A stretch of 64,000 bases of DNA from Geomobilibacter sp964432205 (GCA_964432205.1 CAYSMK010000028.1:5020-69019); one strand, 5' to 3'; shown: positions 7,384 to 15,884, numbered from the stretch's first letter. Notes: generated by a model not told the origin, from the sequence alone. Made by a program: numbers and translations.

Positions 7384-7879
7384 AGTGAAATGCCCGGCGT
7401 GCGGAGTGGCGGGCAAGAGAGTAAAGACGATCACCCTCCGCTCTTTGCTGCGCCAGGAAAGGCAGACAGCGATCGGCGAGGGTGAGGGTCAATACTTTTT
7501 CTGCAGCTCGATGGGGTGCGAAACGGTCTACTTCCCCGAAGAGGGAGAAAAGACCTTTCACACCTCGGACCTGACGGTGCGGGTCGGTATCAAGGAATCC
7601 GTTTCCCCACGACCGGTCTGTTACTGCTTCGACCACAGCATGGAGGAGATCGTTGATGAGGTGGAGCGAACCGGGAGGAGCACGGTCGCAACCGACATCA
7701 GGAAGCGGATAGCAGCGGAGGGATGTTCCTGCGAGACGAAGAACCCACAAGGGGGGTGCTGTCTCGGTACAGTGGAGAGCATTGCCCGGTCGGCCCATGC
7801 TCGCTTCGGCGGCGAGGGAAGCGGGGAAACCGAGGATGGAAACAAGGGATGCTGCGGGCCTGGTGACTGTTGCAAGTAA
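7376..7879 (+). CDS. CopZ-like [2Fe-2S]/zinc protein in the mer operon
   Basis: 167 residues, 15 cysteines or more. The N-terminal half has CPACG and a later FCSSMGCETVYF pair (zinc ribbon-like); the second half has VCYCFDHS and CSCETKNPQGGCCLG, the BFD-like [2Fe-2S] motif. This is the layout of the N-terminal domain of Archaeoglobus-type CopZ, here without an HMA domain. The tail is GCCGPGDCCK. The start ATG overlaps the merR stop by eight bases and has AGGAGG seven bases upstream. In the mer operon it probably carries or senses Hg(II) or delivers electrons; that is inference, since classical mer operons lack such a gene. Confidence 0.85.
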   Translation: MDEVKCPACGVAGKRVKTITLRSLLRQERQTAIGEGEGQYFFCSSMGCETVYFPEEGEKTFHTSDLTVRVGIKESVSPRPVCYCFDHSMEEIVDEVERTGRSTVATDIRKRIAAEGCSCETKNPQGGCCLGTVESIARSAHARFGGEGSGETEDGNKGCCGPGDCCK

Positions 7880-7897
7880 GCAAATGAGGGAATCGTG

Positions 7898-8233
7898 ATG
7901 AAAAATGAAACCATGACCAGCGTAGGGGCGATAGCAGCGGCCTTGCTGGCGGTGGCCTGCTGCATCGGTCCCGTAATCTTCGTAATCTTCGGGGCTACCT
8001 TCGCCTTTCTCGGGAAGTTGTCGTTCATGGAGCAGTTTCGCCCCTACCTTCTCGGCCTGGCGGGGCTCATGGTCGGCTATTCATTCTGGAAGCTCTACCT
8101 GAAGAAGTCCGACTGCTCCTGCCCGGCAGATGTCCGCATCAGGCGGCTTTCCCGCAGGATATTCTGGGTCGGCCTGGCGGCGGTCCTTTTGTCGGTTTTT
8201 TCCAAGACTATCATTCTTTGGCTCTACAGCTGA
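7898..8233 (+). CDS. merT: MerT-type mercuric ion transporter
   Basis: 111 residues with three membrane helices (about 8-33, 47-66, 85-108). The vicinal cysteine pair C21-C22 lies in the first helix (VACCIGPV), and a second pair, C73 and C75, lies in the cytoplasmic loop (SDCSCPAD), as expected for MerT (TM1 CC plus loop cysteines). The protein takes Hg(II) from MerP and passes it inward. The start ATG is preceded by GAGGG; the adjacent GTG at 7895 is an alternative. It sits between the CopZ-like gene and merP. Confidence 0.88.
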   Translation: MKNETMTSVGAIAAALLAVACCIGPVIFVIFGATFAFLGKLSFMEQFRPYLLGLAGLMVGYSFWKLYLKKSDCSCPADVRIRRLSRRIFWVGLAAVLLSVFSKTIILWLYS

Positions 8234-8247
8234 AAAGGAGAATCGGG

Positions 8248-8547
8248 ATGATGAAAAGAGCAATTGGAACGGCAGCGTTTTTGGTTCTGCTTTTGACGGT
8301 CGGGTATGCCTTGGCGGCGCAGCAGGTGGTGATGGATATCAAGGGAATGACCTGCGAGCTCTGTCCGGTGGCGATCAAGAAATCGCTGGAAAAGGTCGCG
8401 GGGGTGAAAAGCGTAAAGGTCTCCTTCGAGGATAAGAAGGCGCGGCTCACCGTGGACGACGCCGTGAACGACAAGACCCTGGAAGAGGCGGTGCGCAAGG
8501 CTGGGAACTACACAGTAAAGGTAATTGGGAGGAATCAGGAGCGCTGA
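8248..8547 (+). CDS. merP: MerP-type periplasmic mercury-binding protein
   Basis: 99 residues: a signal peptide of about 24 residues (FLVLLLTVGYALAA) and an HMA domain with GMTCELCPVAIKKSLEKV, cysteines at C36 and C39. This is the MerP form, close to GMTCxxCPxxVKKAL. It collects Hg(II) in the periplasm for MerT. AAAAGGAG is seven bases upstream of ATG 8248. It is the last intact gene of the mer operon; the expected merA is reduced to a fragment (see next). Confidence 0.92.
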   Translation: MMKRAIGTAAFLVLLLTVGYALAAQQVVMDIKGMTCELCPVAIKKSLEKVAGVKSVKVSFEDKKARLTVDDAVNDKTLEEAVRKAGNYTVKVIGRNQER

Positions 8548-8606
8548 ACCCGTGCCGGGGAGTTCACGGAATCATTTCGGCTGATATGAGCAAGGGAGGA
8601 AAAAAC

Positions 8607-8676
8607 ATGGCAGGGCTAACGAGGCCGCCCTGGCGGTCAGGTTCGGTCTCGCCATCGACGACCTGATCGAAACCAC
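8607..8676 (+). pseudogene. merA: merA scar: start codon plus a C-terminal fragment
   Basis: A strong ribosome site (AAGGGAGGAAAAAAC) precedes ATG at 8607, where merA should begin after merP. After a few codons the sequence, read one frame away from 8615, encodes ANEAALAVRFGLAIDDLIET, which resembles the C-terminal dimerisation region of mercuric reductase and related flavin disulfide reductases. The similarity ends at about 8675. The simplest reading is an internal deletion of over 1 kb that joined the start region to the 3' end. The match covers only 20 residues, so it could belong to another member of the family. Confidence 0.65.
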
Positions 8677-9639
8677 TCAGGCGGGTAATTCTCCATCTCG
8701 ATACCGTTCCGCGATCAATTTCAGGTCTTCCGACGCTACCGCGAGGAACGATGCTATTACCGCAGGATCAAAATGAGTGCCGCTTTGGTCAAGAATCTCG
8801 CTTACCGCCTGGTCATGGGTAATGGGTGATCGGTAGGGGCGTTGTGAAGTAAGAGCGTCGTAGACGTCAGCCACCATGAACAGCCGCGCTCCCAGCGGAA
8901 TGGCCTCTCCTTTCAGGCCGCGGGGATAGCCTCCGCCGTCGTACCGCTCATGGTGTGCATGGACGATTTCCGCTGCGTCCTTGAGGAATCCGATCCGTTT
9001 GACGATGCGGTAGCCTGCCTCGGGATGCTTGCGCATCTCCTGCCACTCTTCGCCGGTGAGCTCGCCAGGTTTCAAGAGGATCTGGTCGGGAACGGCTATC
9101 TTTCCTACGTCGTGAAGCAAGGCCCCGAAACCGATCTCTCGCCTTGTTTGTTCATCAACACCAAACCGCGTGGCAATCAGCTCGGTATATTCCCGTACTC
9201 GCTGAGAATGCAAGCGGGTGTTATGTTCGCGCAGGTCCAGTGCCGAAACCAGGCCGAGAAGGGTCTCCTCATTGGCGTTGGCAAGCTCCTCAAGAAGTAA
9301 CCGCTGCCTGTCGAACAGCCAGCCCGGGATGACCCCGGCCACCCAGAAACCAACCAGCTCTCCCACCTGATTCGCCTGCTCCATATAGTTGCCCGGCCAG
9401 TCCAGAAACGCATGCAGGATAAAGAGCAGGCTGACTGCCAAGGCTGCCGTGCACGCCCCCCTGAGTCCAAACCAGGCGGCGGCGATCACCGGCGGCAGAA
9501 AATAAAGCTTCCTGAGAATGATATGGAGTGTGTGATAGGTATGTGGCGCGGTTGGCGTCAGATAATGCAGCAGGGCGATTATTCCGATGACGCTCGCCAG
9601 AAAGATGATTTTGTTTCTGGAGTACTGTCGTTTGCCCAT
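8677..9639 (-). CDS. Membrane-bound HD-GYP domain protein (c-di-GMP phosphodiesterase type)
   Basis: 320 residues from ATG 9639, which has AGGAGG upstream; the frame is open further upstream but without similarity. The N-terminus holds about four membrane helices (about 11-135) that look like a small sensor domain (YFLPPVIAAAWFGLRGACTAAL). A coiled linker follows and then an HD-GYP domain with LLHDVGKIA, HAHHERYDGGGYPRGL and ADVYDALTSQRPY, all residues expected for activity. It is convergent with the mer operon and ends at the merA scar. It is the likely parent of the decayed copy at 6340-6780. Confidence 0.88.
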   Translation of the reverse strand: MGKRQYSRNKIIFLASVIGIIALLHYLTPTAPHTYHTLHIILRKLYFLPPVIAAAWFGLRGACTAALAVSLLFILHAFLDWPGNYMEQANQVGELVGFWVAGVIPGWLFDRQRLLLEELANANEETLLGLVSALDLREHNTRLHSQRVREYTELIATRFGVDEQTRREIGFGALLHDVGKIAVPDQILLKPGELTGEEWQEMRKHPEAGYRIVKRIGFLKDAAEIVHAHHERYDGGGYPRGLKGEAIPLGARLFMVADVYDALTSQRPYRSPITHDQAVSEILDQSGTHFDPAVIASFLAVASEDLKLIAERYRDGELPA

Positions 9640-9900
9640 CTGCATCCTCCTTGTTTCGACCAAAGCAGCAATTGTGACAGACACATCTGTTTCCTGGACG
9701 ATAGCAGAAAAATCTCCGATTTCAGGGGGGCAATGTAGCATATTCTTTATTGTTATGGTCACTCCACATAGTGGTGAAATAAAATAAATCGCGTAATTTC
9801 AGTCTATTATGGTTGGTGTAGAATTTTGGCACGCATGTTGATCTATAGGGACTAATAATGCTGCACGCAACAAAAATTCTTTGCCAAAGGAGACAGACAA

Positions 9901-10218
9901 ATGAAAAAGAACACGATCGCAGGAATTGCACTGGCATCAGGGATGCTTTTGGTCGGCGCTTTGACCGTGTCAGCAGCCGGTTCTTGCTGCGTTGATGGCA
10001 AATGTTCTGACGAGCCAACCGTCCAGCAGTTTACAAAGGAGACGGCAACCTTAACCAGCGCATTGAAAGCAAAGGATATCGAGATCCGACAACTGGCAGG
10101 CTATGACACCTACGATGTCCGCAAACAACAGGCACTCGAAGAGGAGATAAAAGAGATCAAAACCAGGATCAACGTTGTGGGACAGAAGTACGACATTCCC
10201 GCCTGCTGCCGCAGTTAA
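9901..10218 (+). CDS. Small exported protein with paired cysteines
   Basis: 105 residues with a signal peptide (about 1-25, IAGIALASGMLLVGALTVSAAG). Then SCCVDGKC near the mature N-terminus, a helical Lys/Glu-rich stretch (LTSALKAKDIEIRQL ... QQALEEEIKEIKTRIN), and a final ACCRS. Clustered cysteines at both ends joined by a helix suggest a metal or thiol role in the periplasm; I do not recognise the family. AAAGGAGACAGACAA lies just upstream of the start. It is followed at once by a terminator and a small lipoprotein gene. Confidence 0.75.
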   Translation: MKKNTIAGIALASGMLLVGALTVSAAGSCCVDGKCSDEPTVQQFTKETATLTSALKAKDIEIRQLAGYDTYDVRKQQALEEEIKEIKTRINVVGQKYDIPACCRS

Positions 10219-10240
10219 TCGATCCAAACTTTGTGTTATG

Positions 10241-10284
10241 GGCGTACCCCGGGGTCACCTCCTTGCCGTGGTACGCCATTTTTT
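10241..10284 (+). terminator. Intrinsic terminator
   Basis: GGCGTACC (10241-10248) pairs with GGTACGCC (10270-10277) and is followed by a run of six T. It ends the transcript of the small exported protein. Confidence 0.8.
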
Positions 10285-10312
10285 CCACATCATTCAAATG
10301 GAAGGATACTCA

Positions 10313-10492
10313 ATGAAAGCAGCACTGTTTATTCTATTGTCCGGGCTCCTGCTCGCTTCCTCCGGTTGCGCAGTAATCGATTTCCTTGATGGCAAGCACC
10401 TCCCCCCTGCTTCGGAATATGATCGTCCACCGTATAGAAGTCCCCAGTATGGAACAGGTTACGGTAGTTCAGGTGGCGGCCATTCACACTGA
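10313..10492 (+). CDS. Small lipoprotein-like exported protein
   Basis: 59 residues from ATG 10313 (GGAAGGA upstream). The N-terminus is a signal peptide ending LLASSGC, which reads as a weak lipobox, so the mature protein would be about 40 residues starting CAVIDFLDG. The tail is rich in Tyr, Gly, Ser and His (TGYGSSGGGHSH), possibly metal-binding. I do not recognise the family. A terminator separates it from the gene upstream. Confidence 0.6.
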   Translation: MKAALFILLSGLLLASSGCAVIDFLDGKHLPPASEYDRPPYRSPQYGTGYGSSGGGHSH

Positions 10493-10508
10493 CCCCTGGT
10501 AGTCAAAC

Positions 10509-11555
10509 TCAATTCCCGCCGACAATTGCGGTGATATCTTCGGCGAGCAGGTGCACATCCTCTTCCCTGGTATCCCATGAGCACATGAACCGCGCCCCGC
10601 CCGTCCCGATGAAGCTGTAGAAATACCAGCCCCTCTTGTGCAGGGCATCTTTGACCTTGTCCGGCATGCTGACGAACACGGAATTTGCCTGACACGGAAA
10701 CATGAGGCTGATGCCGGGAATCGCTTTCAGTCGGCCCTCCAGGGTCTTGGCGAGAGCGTTGGCATGGGTTGCGTGGCGCAACCAGGCCCCATCTTCAAGA
10801 ATCCCCACCCAGGGAGCGGAGAGAAAGCGCATCTTGGAGGCGAGCTGTCCGGCCTGCTTGCACCGGTAATCGAACTCCCGCGCCATTTCCCGATTGAAAA
10901 AGACCACCGCCTCACCCACGGCAAAGCCGTTCTTGGTGCCGCCGAAACAGAGCACGTCCACTCCTGCCTGCCAGGTGATCTCCTTTGGCGCGACCCCGAG
11001 CGATGCCACGGCATTGGCGAAACGCGCACCATCCATGTGGATTTTCAGGTGCAGCCGCTTTGCCACCTCACGCACGCTCTGCAGCTCTTCCACCGAAAAA
11101 ACGGTCCCTACCTCTGTTGCCTGGGCCAGGCTGAGCACCTTCGGCTTGGGGTAATGGATATCGGTGCGGCGTTTGACCGTATGCTCGACGGCCTCCAGGT
11201 CGACCTTCCCATCCTTGCCGGGCACCAGCAGGATCTTGGTTCCATTGGAAAAGAATTCTGCCGCACCGCATTCGTCGGTCTCCACGTGGGACAGCTCGTG
11301 GCAGATGATGCTGTGATACGACTGGCAGAGGGATGCCAGGGCCAGAGAGTTGGCGGCCGTGCCGTTGAACACGAAAAAGACCTCGCAGTCGGTTTCGAAG
11401 AGCTCCCGTAGGCAGGCGCAGGCCCTGGCAGTCCATTCGTCGTTGCCGTACGACTGGGCATAGCCCTGGTTGGCCTGTGCCATTGCTGCCCACGCCTCTG
11501 GGCAGACACCGGCGTAATTGTCGCTGGCAAACTGGTTTTTTTCTTTCGGGTCCAT
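10509..11555 (-). CDS. Threonine aldolase-like PLP enzyme
   Basis: 348 residues from ATG 11555 (AAAGGA upstream; the frame continues upstream without similarity). It is a fold-type I PLP enzyme of the low-specificity L-threonine aldolase/beta-eliminating lyase group: PLP aspartate in HMDGARF (D175), Schiff-base lysine K208 in FGGTKNG, N-terminal SDNYAGVCPE motif of substrate loop, and GTAANSLAL binding the phosphate. Such enzymes split L-threonine or L-allo-threonine to glycine and acetaldehyde. Substrate choice cannot be read from the sequence. It converges with the small lipoprotein gene. Confidence 0.85.
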   Translation of the reverse strand: MDPKEKNQFASDNYAGVCPEAWAAMAQANQGYAQSYGNDEWTARACACLRELFETDCEVFFVFNGTAANSLALASLCQSYHSIICHELSHVETDECGAAEFFSNGTKILLVPGKDGKVDLEAVEHTVKRRTDIHYPKPKVLSLAQATEVGTVFSVEELQSVREVAKRLHLKIHMDGARFANAVASLGVAPKEITWQAGVDVLCFGGTKNGFAVGEAVVFFNREMAREFDYRCKQAGQLASKMRFLSAPWVGILEDGAWLRHATHANALAKTLEGRLKAIPGISLMFPCQANSVFVSMPDKVKDALHKRGWYFYSFIGTGGARFMCSWDTREEDVHLLAEDITAIVGGN

Positions 11556-11799
11556 GGTTGATATCCTTTCCCTGGAAAGGTGCTGGAGGGGAGTGCATCG
11601 GTGCGGACGGACAATCATAGTGAACTATTTTTGCGGTCAAATGCAACCACGAGCTTATCCCTGCGGAAACAGTGCCGGTTTATGCCGTCCGTACCAGTCG
11701 GTTGAACCTCTGCAAAACTACTGTGATCGAACAGAAAATATGTTGAAAAGCTACAATTAATTGATAAGCTTCAGGCAATTTTCCGACAGGAGGTTTACG

Positions 11800-12978
11800 A
11801 TGACCATGAGAAAGATGGCTGCCCTGCTGCTTGTGGGGATGCTGGCTGCCGGCAGCTTCGGCTGCAAGAAGAAGGATGCGGGCGAGGCTCCGAAGGCTGC
11901 GGCGGGCGACACCGTCAAGATCGGCTTTCTTGGCGCCTTGACCGGCGACGTGGCCATGTTCGGCAAGCCGACCCTGGAGGGGATGAAGATGGCTGCGGAG
12001 GAGTTGAACGCAGCCGGCGGCATCCTCGGCAAGAAGATAGAGATCGTGGAGGCCGACAACCGGGGAGACAAGCAGGAAGGCGCCTCGGTCACCCAGAAGC
12101 TTATCAGTCGCGACAACGTGATTGCCATCGTCGGTGACCCGACCACCGGCATCACCAAGGTTGCTGCACCCATTGCCCAGAAGGCCCAGGTGGTGCTCCT
12201 GTCCGCCGGCGCCACCGGACCGGGCGTCGTGGAGAACGGCGACTTCATCTTCCGTGACACCCTGCTGGACAGTGTTGCCATCCCCGCCTGCATCGACTTC
12301 TTTGCCAAGGATCTGGGGTATAAGAAGGTGGCGGTCATCACCTCCGACAACAACGACTACAGCGTCGGTCTGTCCCAGACCTTCCGCGACGCGGCCAAAG
12401 GCAAGGGGATCGAGATCGTTGCCGACGAAAAGGTCAAGGACGGCGACAAGGACTTCAGCGCCCAGATCACCAATATCAAGGCCAAGAAGCCGGATGTCAT
12501 CTTCTTCTCAGGTTACTACACCGAGGCGGCGCTGATCATGAAGGAGGCCCGCAAGCAGGGTCTCAAGGCCAAGATGTTCGGCGGCGACGGCCTCTTCTCG
12601 CCGAAGCTGATCGAACTGGGCGGCGATGCGGTGGAAGGGACCATGTCGGCCCTCGGTTTCTCCCCGGAGCAGGCCTCGCCGGTGACGGCAAAGTTCGTCG
12701 AGTCGTTCAAGAAGAAGTTCAACGGCGCCGAGCCCGGACTCTTCGATGCCCAGGGGTATGATGCCATCGTGCTCCTGGCTGATGCCATGAAGCGCGCCAA
12801 CAGCGTCGATCCTAAGGTCTTCAAGGATGCACTGGCCCAGACCAAGAAGTTCGAGGGGGTCTCCGGCACCATCAGCATGCAGGCGAACCGGGAACCGATC
12901 AAATCCCCGCTCGCCCTGCTGGAAGTGAAAGGCGGGAAGTTCGTTCTGAAAGCCAAGGTTCCGGTCAAGATGGACTGA
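11800..12978 (+). CDS. livK: Branched-chain amino acid ABC transporter, substrate-binding lipoprotein
   Basis: 392 residues from ATG 11800 with AGGAGG upstream. The signal sequence ends GSFGC, a lipobox, so the protein is a periplasmic lipoprotein. The rest is a class I binding protein (Peripla_BP_6) with the opening motif VKIGFLGALTGDVAMFGKPTLEGMKMA. It delivers leucine, isoleucine, valine or a related ligand to LivHMGF encoded downstream. A terminator follows at 12999 and livH has its own promoter, so the binding protein can be made in excess. Confidence 0.9.
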   Translation: MTMRKMAALLLVGMLAAGSFGCKKKDAGEAPKAAAGDTVKIGFLGALTGDVAMFGKPTLEGMKMAAEELNAAGGILGKKIEIVEADNRGDKQEGASVTQKLISRDNVIAIVGDPTTGITKVAAPIAQKAQVVLLSAGATGPGVVENGDFIFRDTLLDSVAIPACIDFFAKDLGYKKVAVITSDNNDYSVGLSQTFRDAAKGKGIEIVADEKVKDGDKDFSAQITNIKAKKPDVIFFSGYYTEAALIMKEARKQGLKAKMFGGDGLFSPKLIELGGDAVEGTMSALGFSPEQASPVTAKFVESFKKKFNGAEPGLFDAQGYDAIVLLADAMKRANSVDPKVFKDALAQTKKFEGVSGTISMQANREPIKSPLALLEVKGGKFVLKAKVPVKMD

Positions 12979-12998
12979 TCATCAGCACACACCTGGCG

Positions 12999-13033
12999 AA
13001 AGGCCCGGCGGGAATACCTGCCGGGCCTTTTTG
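12999..13033 (+). terminator. Intrinsic terminator after livK
   Basis: AAGGCCCGGC (13000-13009) pairs with GCCGGGCCTT (13020-13029) around a ten-base loop, followed by a T-run. Confidence 0.9.
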
Positions 13034-13097
13034 GATTATGTATTAACTGTACGGAATGAATGGCTTTTCATGATTGGTATAGCCAATTTTAAAGCTA

Positions 13098-13126
13098 TTG
13101 CTTGCCGTACTGCTTCATGGTATACA
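13098..13126 (+). promoter_or_regulatory. Sigma-70 promoter for livHMGF
   Basis: TTGCTT (13098-13103), a 17-bp spacer and TATACA (13121-13126) lie about 70 bases before the livH start. Confidence 0.6.
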
Positions 13127-13197
13127 GGCGCAGTTTTAGATTGTTGAAGTCGTTGGTCTGACATCTTTCACATTCGCACTGGAGCAAAGGACACCAC

Positions 13198-14073
13198 ATG
13201 TTCTTCCAGCAACTCATCAACGGCATTGCCCTCGGCAGCACCTATGCCCTGATCGCGCTCGGGTACACCATGGTCTATGGGATCATCACCCTGATCAACT
13301 TCGCCCATGGCGAGATCTACATGGTCGGTGCCTTTGTCGGGCTGCTCATGGTTGCCATCTTCAAGCTCAACATCTTTGTCGCCATGATTCTGGCCATGGT
13401 AACCTGCATGGCGCTCGGGGTGGTGATCGAACTGATCGCCTATCGACCGCTGCGCAAGTCTTCCCGGCTGTCGGCGCTCATCTCCGCCATCGGGGTCTCC
13501 ATCTTCCTCTCCACCCTGGCCCAGATGATCTTCGGTGCCGATGCCAAGGGGTTTCCGGAAAAGGCCTTTCCGGTGAACCAGATCCATATCGGCGACGCCG
13601 ACATCTCCACCCTGCAGCTTCTGATCATCGGCGTTGCCGCCTGTCTCATGATCGCCCTTGAGTTCATCGTCCAGAAGACCAAGATCGGCAAGGCGATGCG
13701 GGCGACCTCGGAGGACTACAATACCGCTGCCCTCATGGGGATCAACGTCAATATGGTCATTTCCTTCACCTTTGCCCTCGGTTCCGCACTGGCGGCAGCC
13801 GGTGGCGTACTGGTGGGGCTCCTTTTCAACGCCGTTTCCTTCAACATGGGGCTGATGGCCGGCCTGAAGGCTTTTGCCGCCGCCGTGCTCGGCGGGATCG
13901 GCTCCATTCCCGGTGCCATGCTGGGAGGTCTTTTGCTGGGAGTTACCGAGGTGCTCGGGGTGGCTGCCGGCTACTCGTCCTATCGTGACGCCATCGCCTT
14001 CGCCATCCTGGTGCTGGTCCTGCTGGTCCGGCCGACCGGCCTCCTTGGGCGGAAGATTCAGAAAAAGGTTTAA
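13198..14073 (+). CDS. livH: Branched-chain amino acid ABC transporter permease LivH
   Basis: 291 residues, about eight membrane helices, with the LivH N-terminus MFFQQLINGIALGSTYALIA and LGYTMVYGIITLINFAHGE. The EAA-like coupling loop is around IGKAMRATSEDYNTAALMGINV. With LivM it forms the inner membrane channel. AAAGGA lies upstream of ATG 13198. First gene of livHMGF. An array of 7-bp repeats begins eight bases after its stop. Confidence 0.93.
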   Translation: MFFQQLINGIALGSTYALIALGYTMVYGIITLINFAHGEIYMVGAFVGLLMVAIFKLNIFVAMILAMVTCMALGVVIELIAYRPLRKSSRLSALISAIGVSIFLSTLAQMIFGADAKGFPEKAFPVNQIHIGDADISTLQLLIIGVAACLMIALEFIVQKTKIGKAMRATSEDYNTAALMGINVNMVISFTFALGSALAAAGGVLVGLLFNAVSFNMGLMAGLKAFAAAVLGGIGSIPGAMLGGLLLGVTEVLGVAAGYSSYRDAIAFAILVLVLLVRPTGLLGRKIQKKV

Positions 14074-14080
14074 AAAGCGA

Positions 14081-14101
14081 GGCTCAGGGCTCAGGGCTCG
14101 G
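14081..14101 (+). repeat. 7-bp tandem repeat after livH stop
   Basis: GGCTCAG, GGCTCAG and GGCTCGG at 14081, 14088 and 14095, starting eight bases after the livH stop. Confidence 0.85.
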
Positions 14102-14169
14102 GGGAGCTAACTCCCGACAAAAAATTAGTCTTGAACTTGCCGGTTCCTGGTCACGGATTTGAGGTTTTT

Positions 14170-15099
14170 ATGGGTGAGGCATTACAGTCGCTGCTGGGTA
14201 ACATCAACCCCTACATCCTGCAGATCATCGTCAATATCGGCATCGGCATCGTCCTGGCGCTGGGGTTGAATGTCATCACCGGGCTCACCGGTCAGCTTTC
14301 GCTCGGGCATGCCGCCTTCATGAGCATCGGTGCCTTCACCAGCGCCCTGTTCACCCTCAGGCTCGGTTTGCCGTTCAGTGTGAACCTCCTGCTGACCGGT
14401 CTGGTGACCGCCGCCATCGGGGCGCTCATCGGTTTTCCGATCCTGCGGTTGACCGGGGATTATCTGGCCATCTGCACCCTCGGTTTTGCCGAGATTGTGA
14501 AGGTTGCGTTCCTGAACCTGGATATTACGAACAAGGCCCTGGGTCTCTCGGTGCCGGCCCCGAAAACGGCCATTCCGATGCCGATTGTGGTCTGGGTCGT
14601 GGTGGTGCTGGCCATCGTGCTGGTTTCGTTCATCCAGAATTCACGTTTCGGCAGGGCACTGAAGGCGATCCGCGGCGACGAGATCGCGGCCGAGGCGATG
14701 GGGATCAACGTGGCGAGGTACAAGGTCCAGTCCTTTGCCGTCGGCACCTTCCTGGCAGGTGTCGGTGGCGGCCTGTACGCCCATTTCATCAGCTACATCA
14801 ACCCTTCCGACTTCGGCTTTCTCAAGTCCATCGACATCCTCAGCATGATCGTCCTCGGCGGTCTGGGGAGCATCCCGGGCAGCGTGATCGGGGCCGCGGT
14901 CCTTTCGGCGGCGCCGGAGTTCCTTCGCTTCATGGCCAAGTATCGGATGCTGGTGTACGGCGGCCTGCTGGTGTTCATGATGATCTTCCGTCCCAACGGC
15001 CTCCTGGGCGGGGTCAATTTTACCGATCTGGTCCTCAGGGCCATCGGGCGCAAGCCGCACCTGCAGGAAGTGATCGACGACAAGGCGGAGAACAGATAA
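14170..15099 (+). CDS. livM: Branched-chain amino acid ABC transporter permease LivM
   Basis: 309 residues from ATG 14170 (GAGG upstream; a TTG at 14131 is a weaker alternative). Multiple membrane helices with the LivM motif GLNVITGLTGQLSLGHAAFMSIGA and a coupling loop FGRALKAIRGDEIAAEAMGI. Partner of LivH. The C-terminal tail (LRAIGRKPHLQEVIDDKAENR) is soluble. The next gene, livG, starts seven bases after its stop. Confidence 0.93.
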   Translation: MGEALQSLLGNINPYILQIIVNIGIGIVLALGLNVITGLTGQLSLGHAAFMSIGAFTSALFTLRLGLPFSVNLLLTGLVTAAIGALIGFPILRLTGDYLAICTLGFAEIVKVAFLNLDITNKALGLSVPAPKTAIPMPIVVWVVVVLAIVLVSFIQNSRFGRALKAIRGDEIAAEAMGINVARYKVQSFAVGTFLAGVGGGLYAHFISYINPSDFGFLKSIDILSMIVLGGLGSIPGSVIGAAVLSAAPEFLRFMAKYRMLVYGGLLVFMMIFRPNGLLGGVNFTDLVLRAIGRKPHLQEVIDDKAENR

Positions 15100-15106
15100 T
15101 AAGACC

Positions 15107-15871
15107 ATGGCACTACTCAGACTCGATAATGTGACGATCCGTTTCGGCGGCCTGACCGCTGTCGACGGGGTGAACCTGACCGTGGAGAAAGGGACCATCC
15201 AGGCCCTGATCGGTCCCAACGGTGCGGGCAAGAGCACCATGTTCAACCTGATCACCGGTATCTACAAGCCGACGTCCGGCACCATCAGTTTCAACGAGCG
15301 CCCGATCGCCGGAATGCCGACCTACCGCATCGCCTCGGCCGGCATCGGCCGGACCTTCCAGAACATCCGCCTCTTCACCGATCTTTCCGTGTTGGACAAC
15401 GTCCTGATCGGTGCCCACATCCGTGGCACGTGGGACCTGACCGGGGCGATCATGAAGTTTGCCCCCTGGGTGAAACGGGAAGAGGGGGAGTTGATGGCGT
15501 GGGCCTCCGACTGCCTGCGGATGGTGGACCTCTCGTACAAGTCGTTCGAACTTGCCGGGAACCTGCCGTACGGGGAGCAGCGCCGCCTGGAGATCGCCCG
15601 GGCGCTGGCACTGAAGCCTGACCTGATCCTGCTTGACGAACCGGCTGCCGGGATGAACCCGCAGGAAAAGCTGGTCCTGATGGAGATGGTGCAGCGGATC
15701 AGGGCCACCGGCATCACCGTGTTCCTGGTGGAGCACGACATGAAGTTCGTCATGGGGCTTTCGGACCGGATCGCGGTCCTGGATTACGGGGTCAAGATCG
15801 CCGATGGCACCCCTGATGCCATCCGTCAGGACCCGAAAGTGATCGAGGCATATCTGGGCAAGGCGCATTAA
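15107..15871 (+). CDS. livG: Branched-chain amino acid ABC transporter ATPase LivG
   Basis: 254 residues. Walker A is GPNGAGKST (about 37-45), the signature is NLPYGEQRRLEIARAL with the family's usual PYGEQRR form, Walker B is LILLDEPAAGMNP, and the switch is VEHDMKFV. The AAGMNP motif is typical of LivG. It couples ATP hydrolysis to transport by LivHM. Very short gaps on both sides place it in livHMGF. Confidence 0.95.
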   Translation: MALLRLDNVTIRFGGLTAVDGVNLTVEKGTIQALIGPNGAGKSTMFNLITGIYKPTSGTISFNERPIAGMPTYRIASAGIGRTFQNIRLFTDLSVLDNVLIGAHIRGTWDLTGAIMKFAPWVKREEGELMAWASDCLRMVDLSYKSFELAGNLPYGEQRRLEIARALALKPDLILLDEPAAGMNPQEKLVLMEMVQRIRATGITVFLVEHDMKFVMGLSDRIAVLDYGVKIADGTPDAIRQDPKVIEAYLGKAH

Positions 15872-15884
15872 GCAGGGAGTTTTC

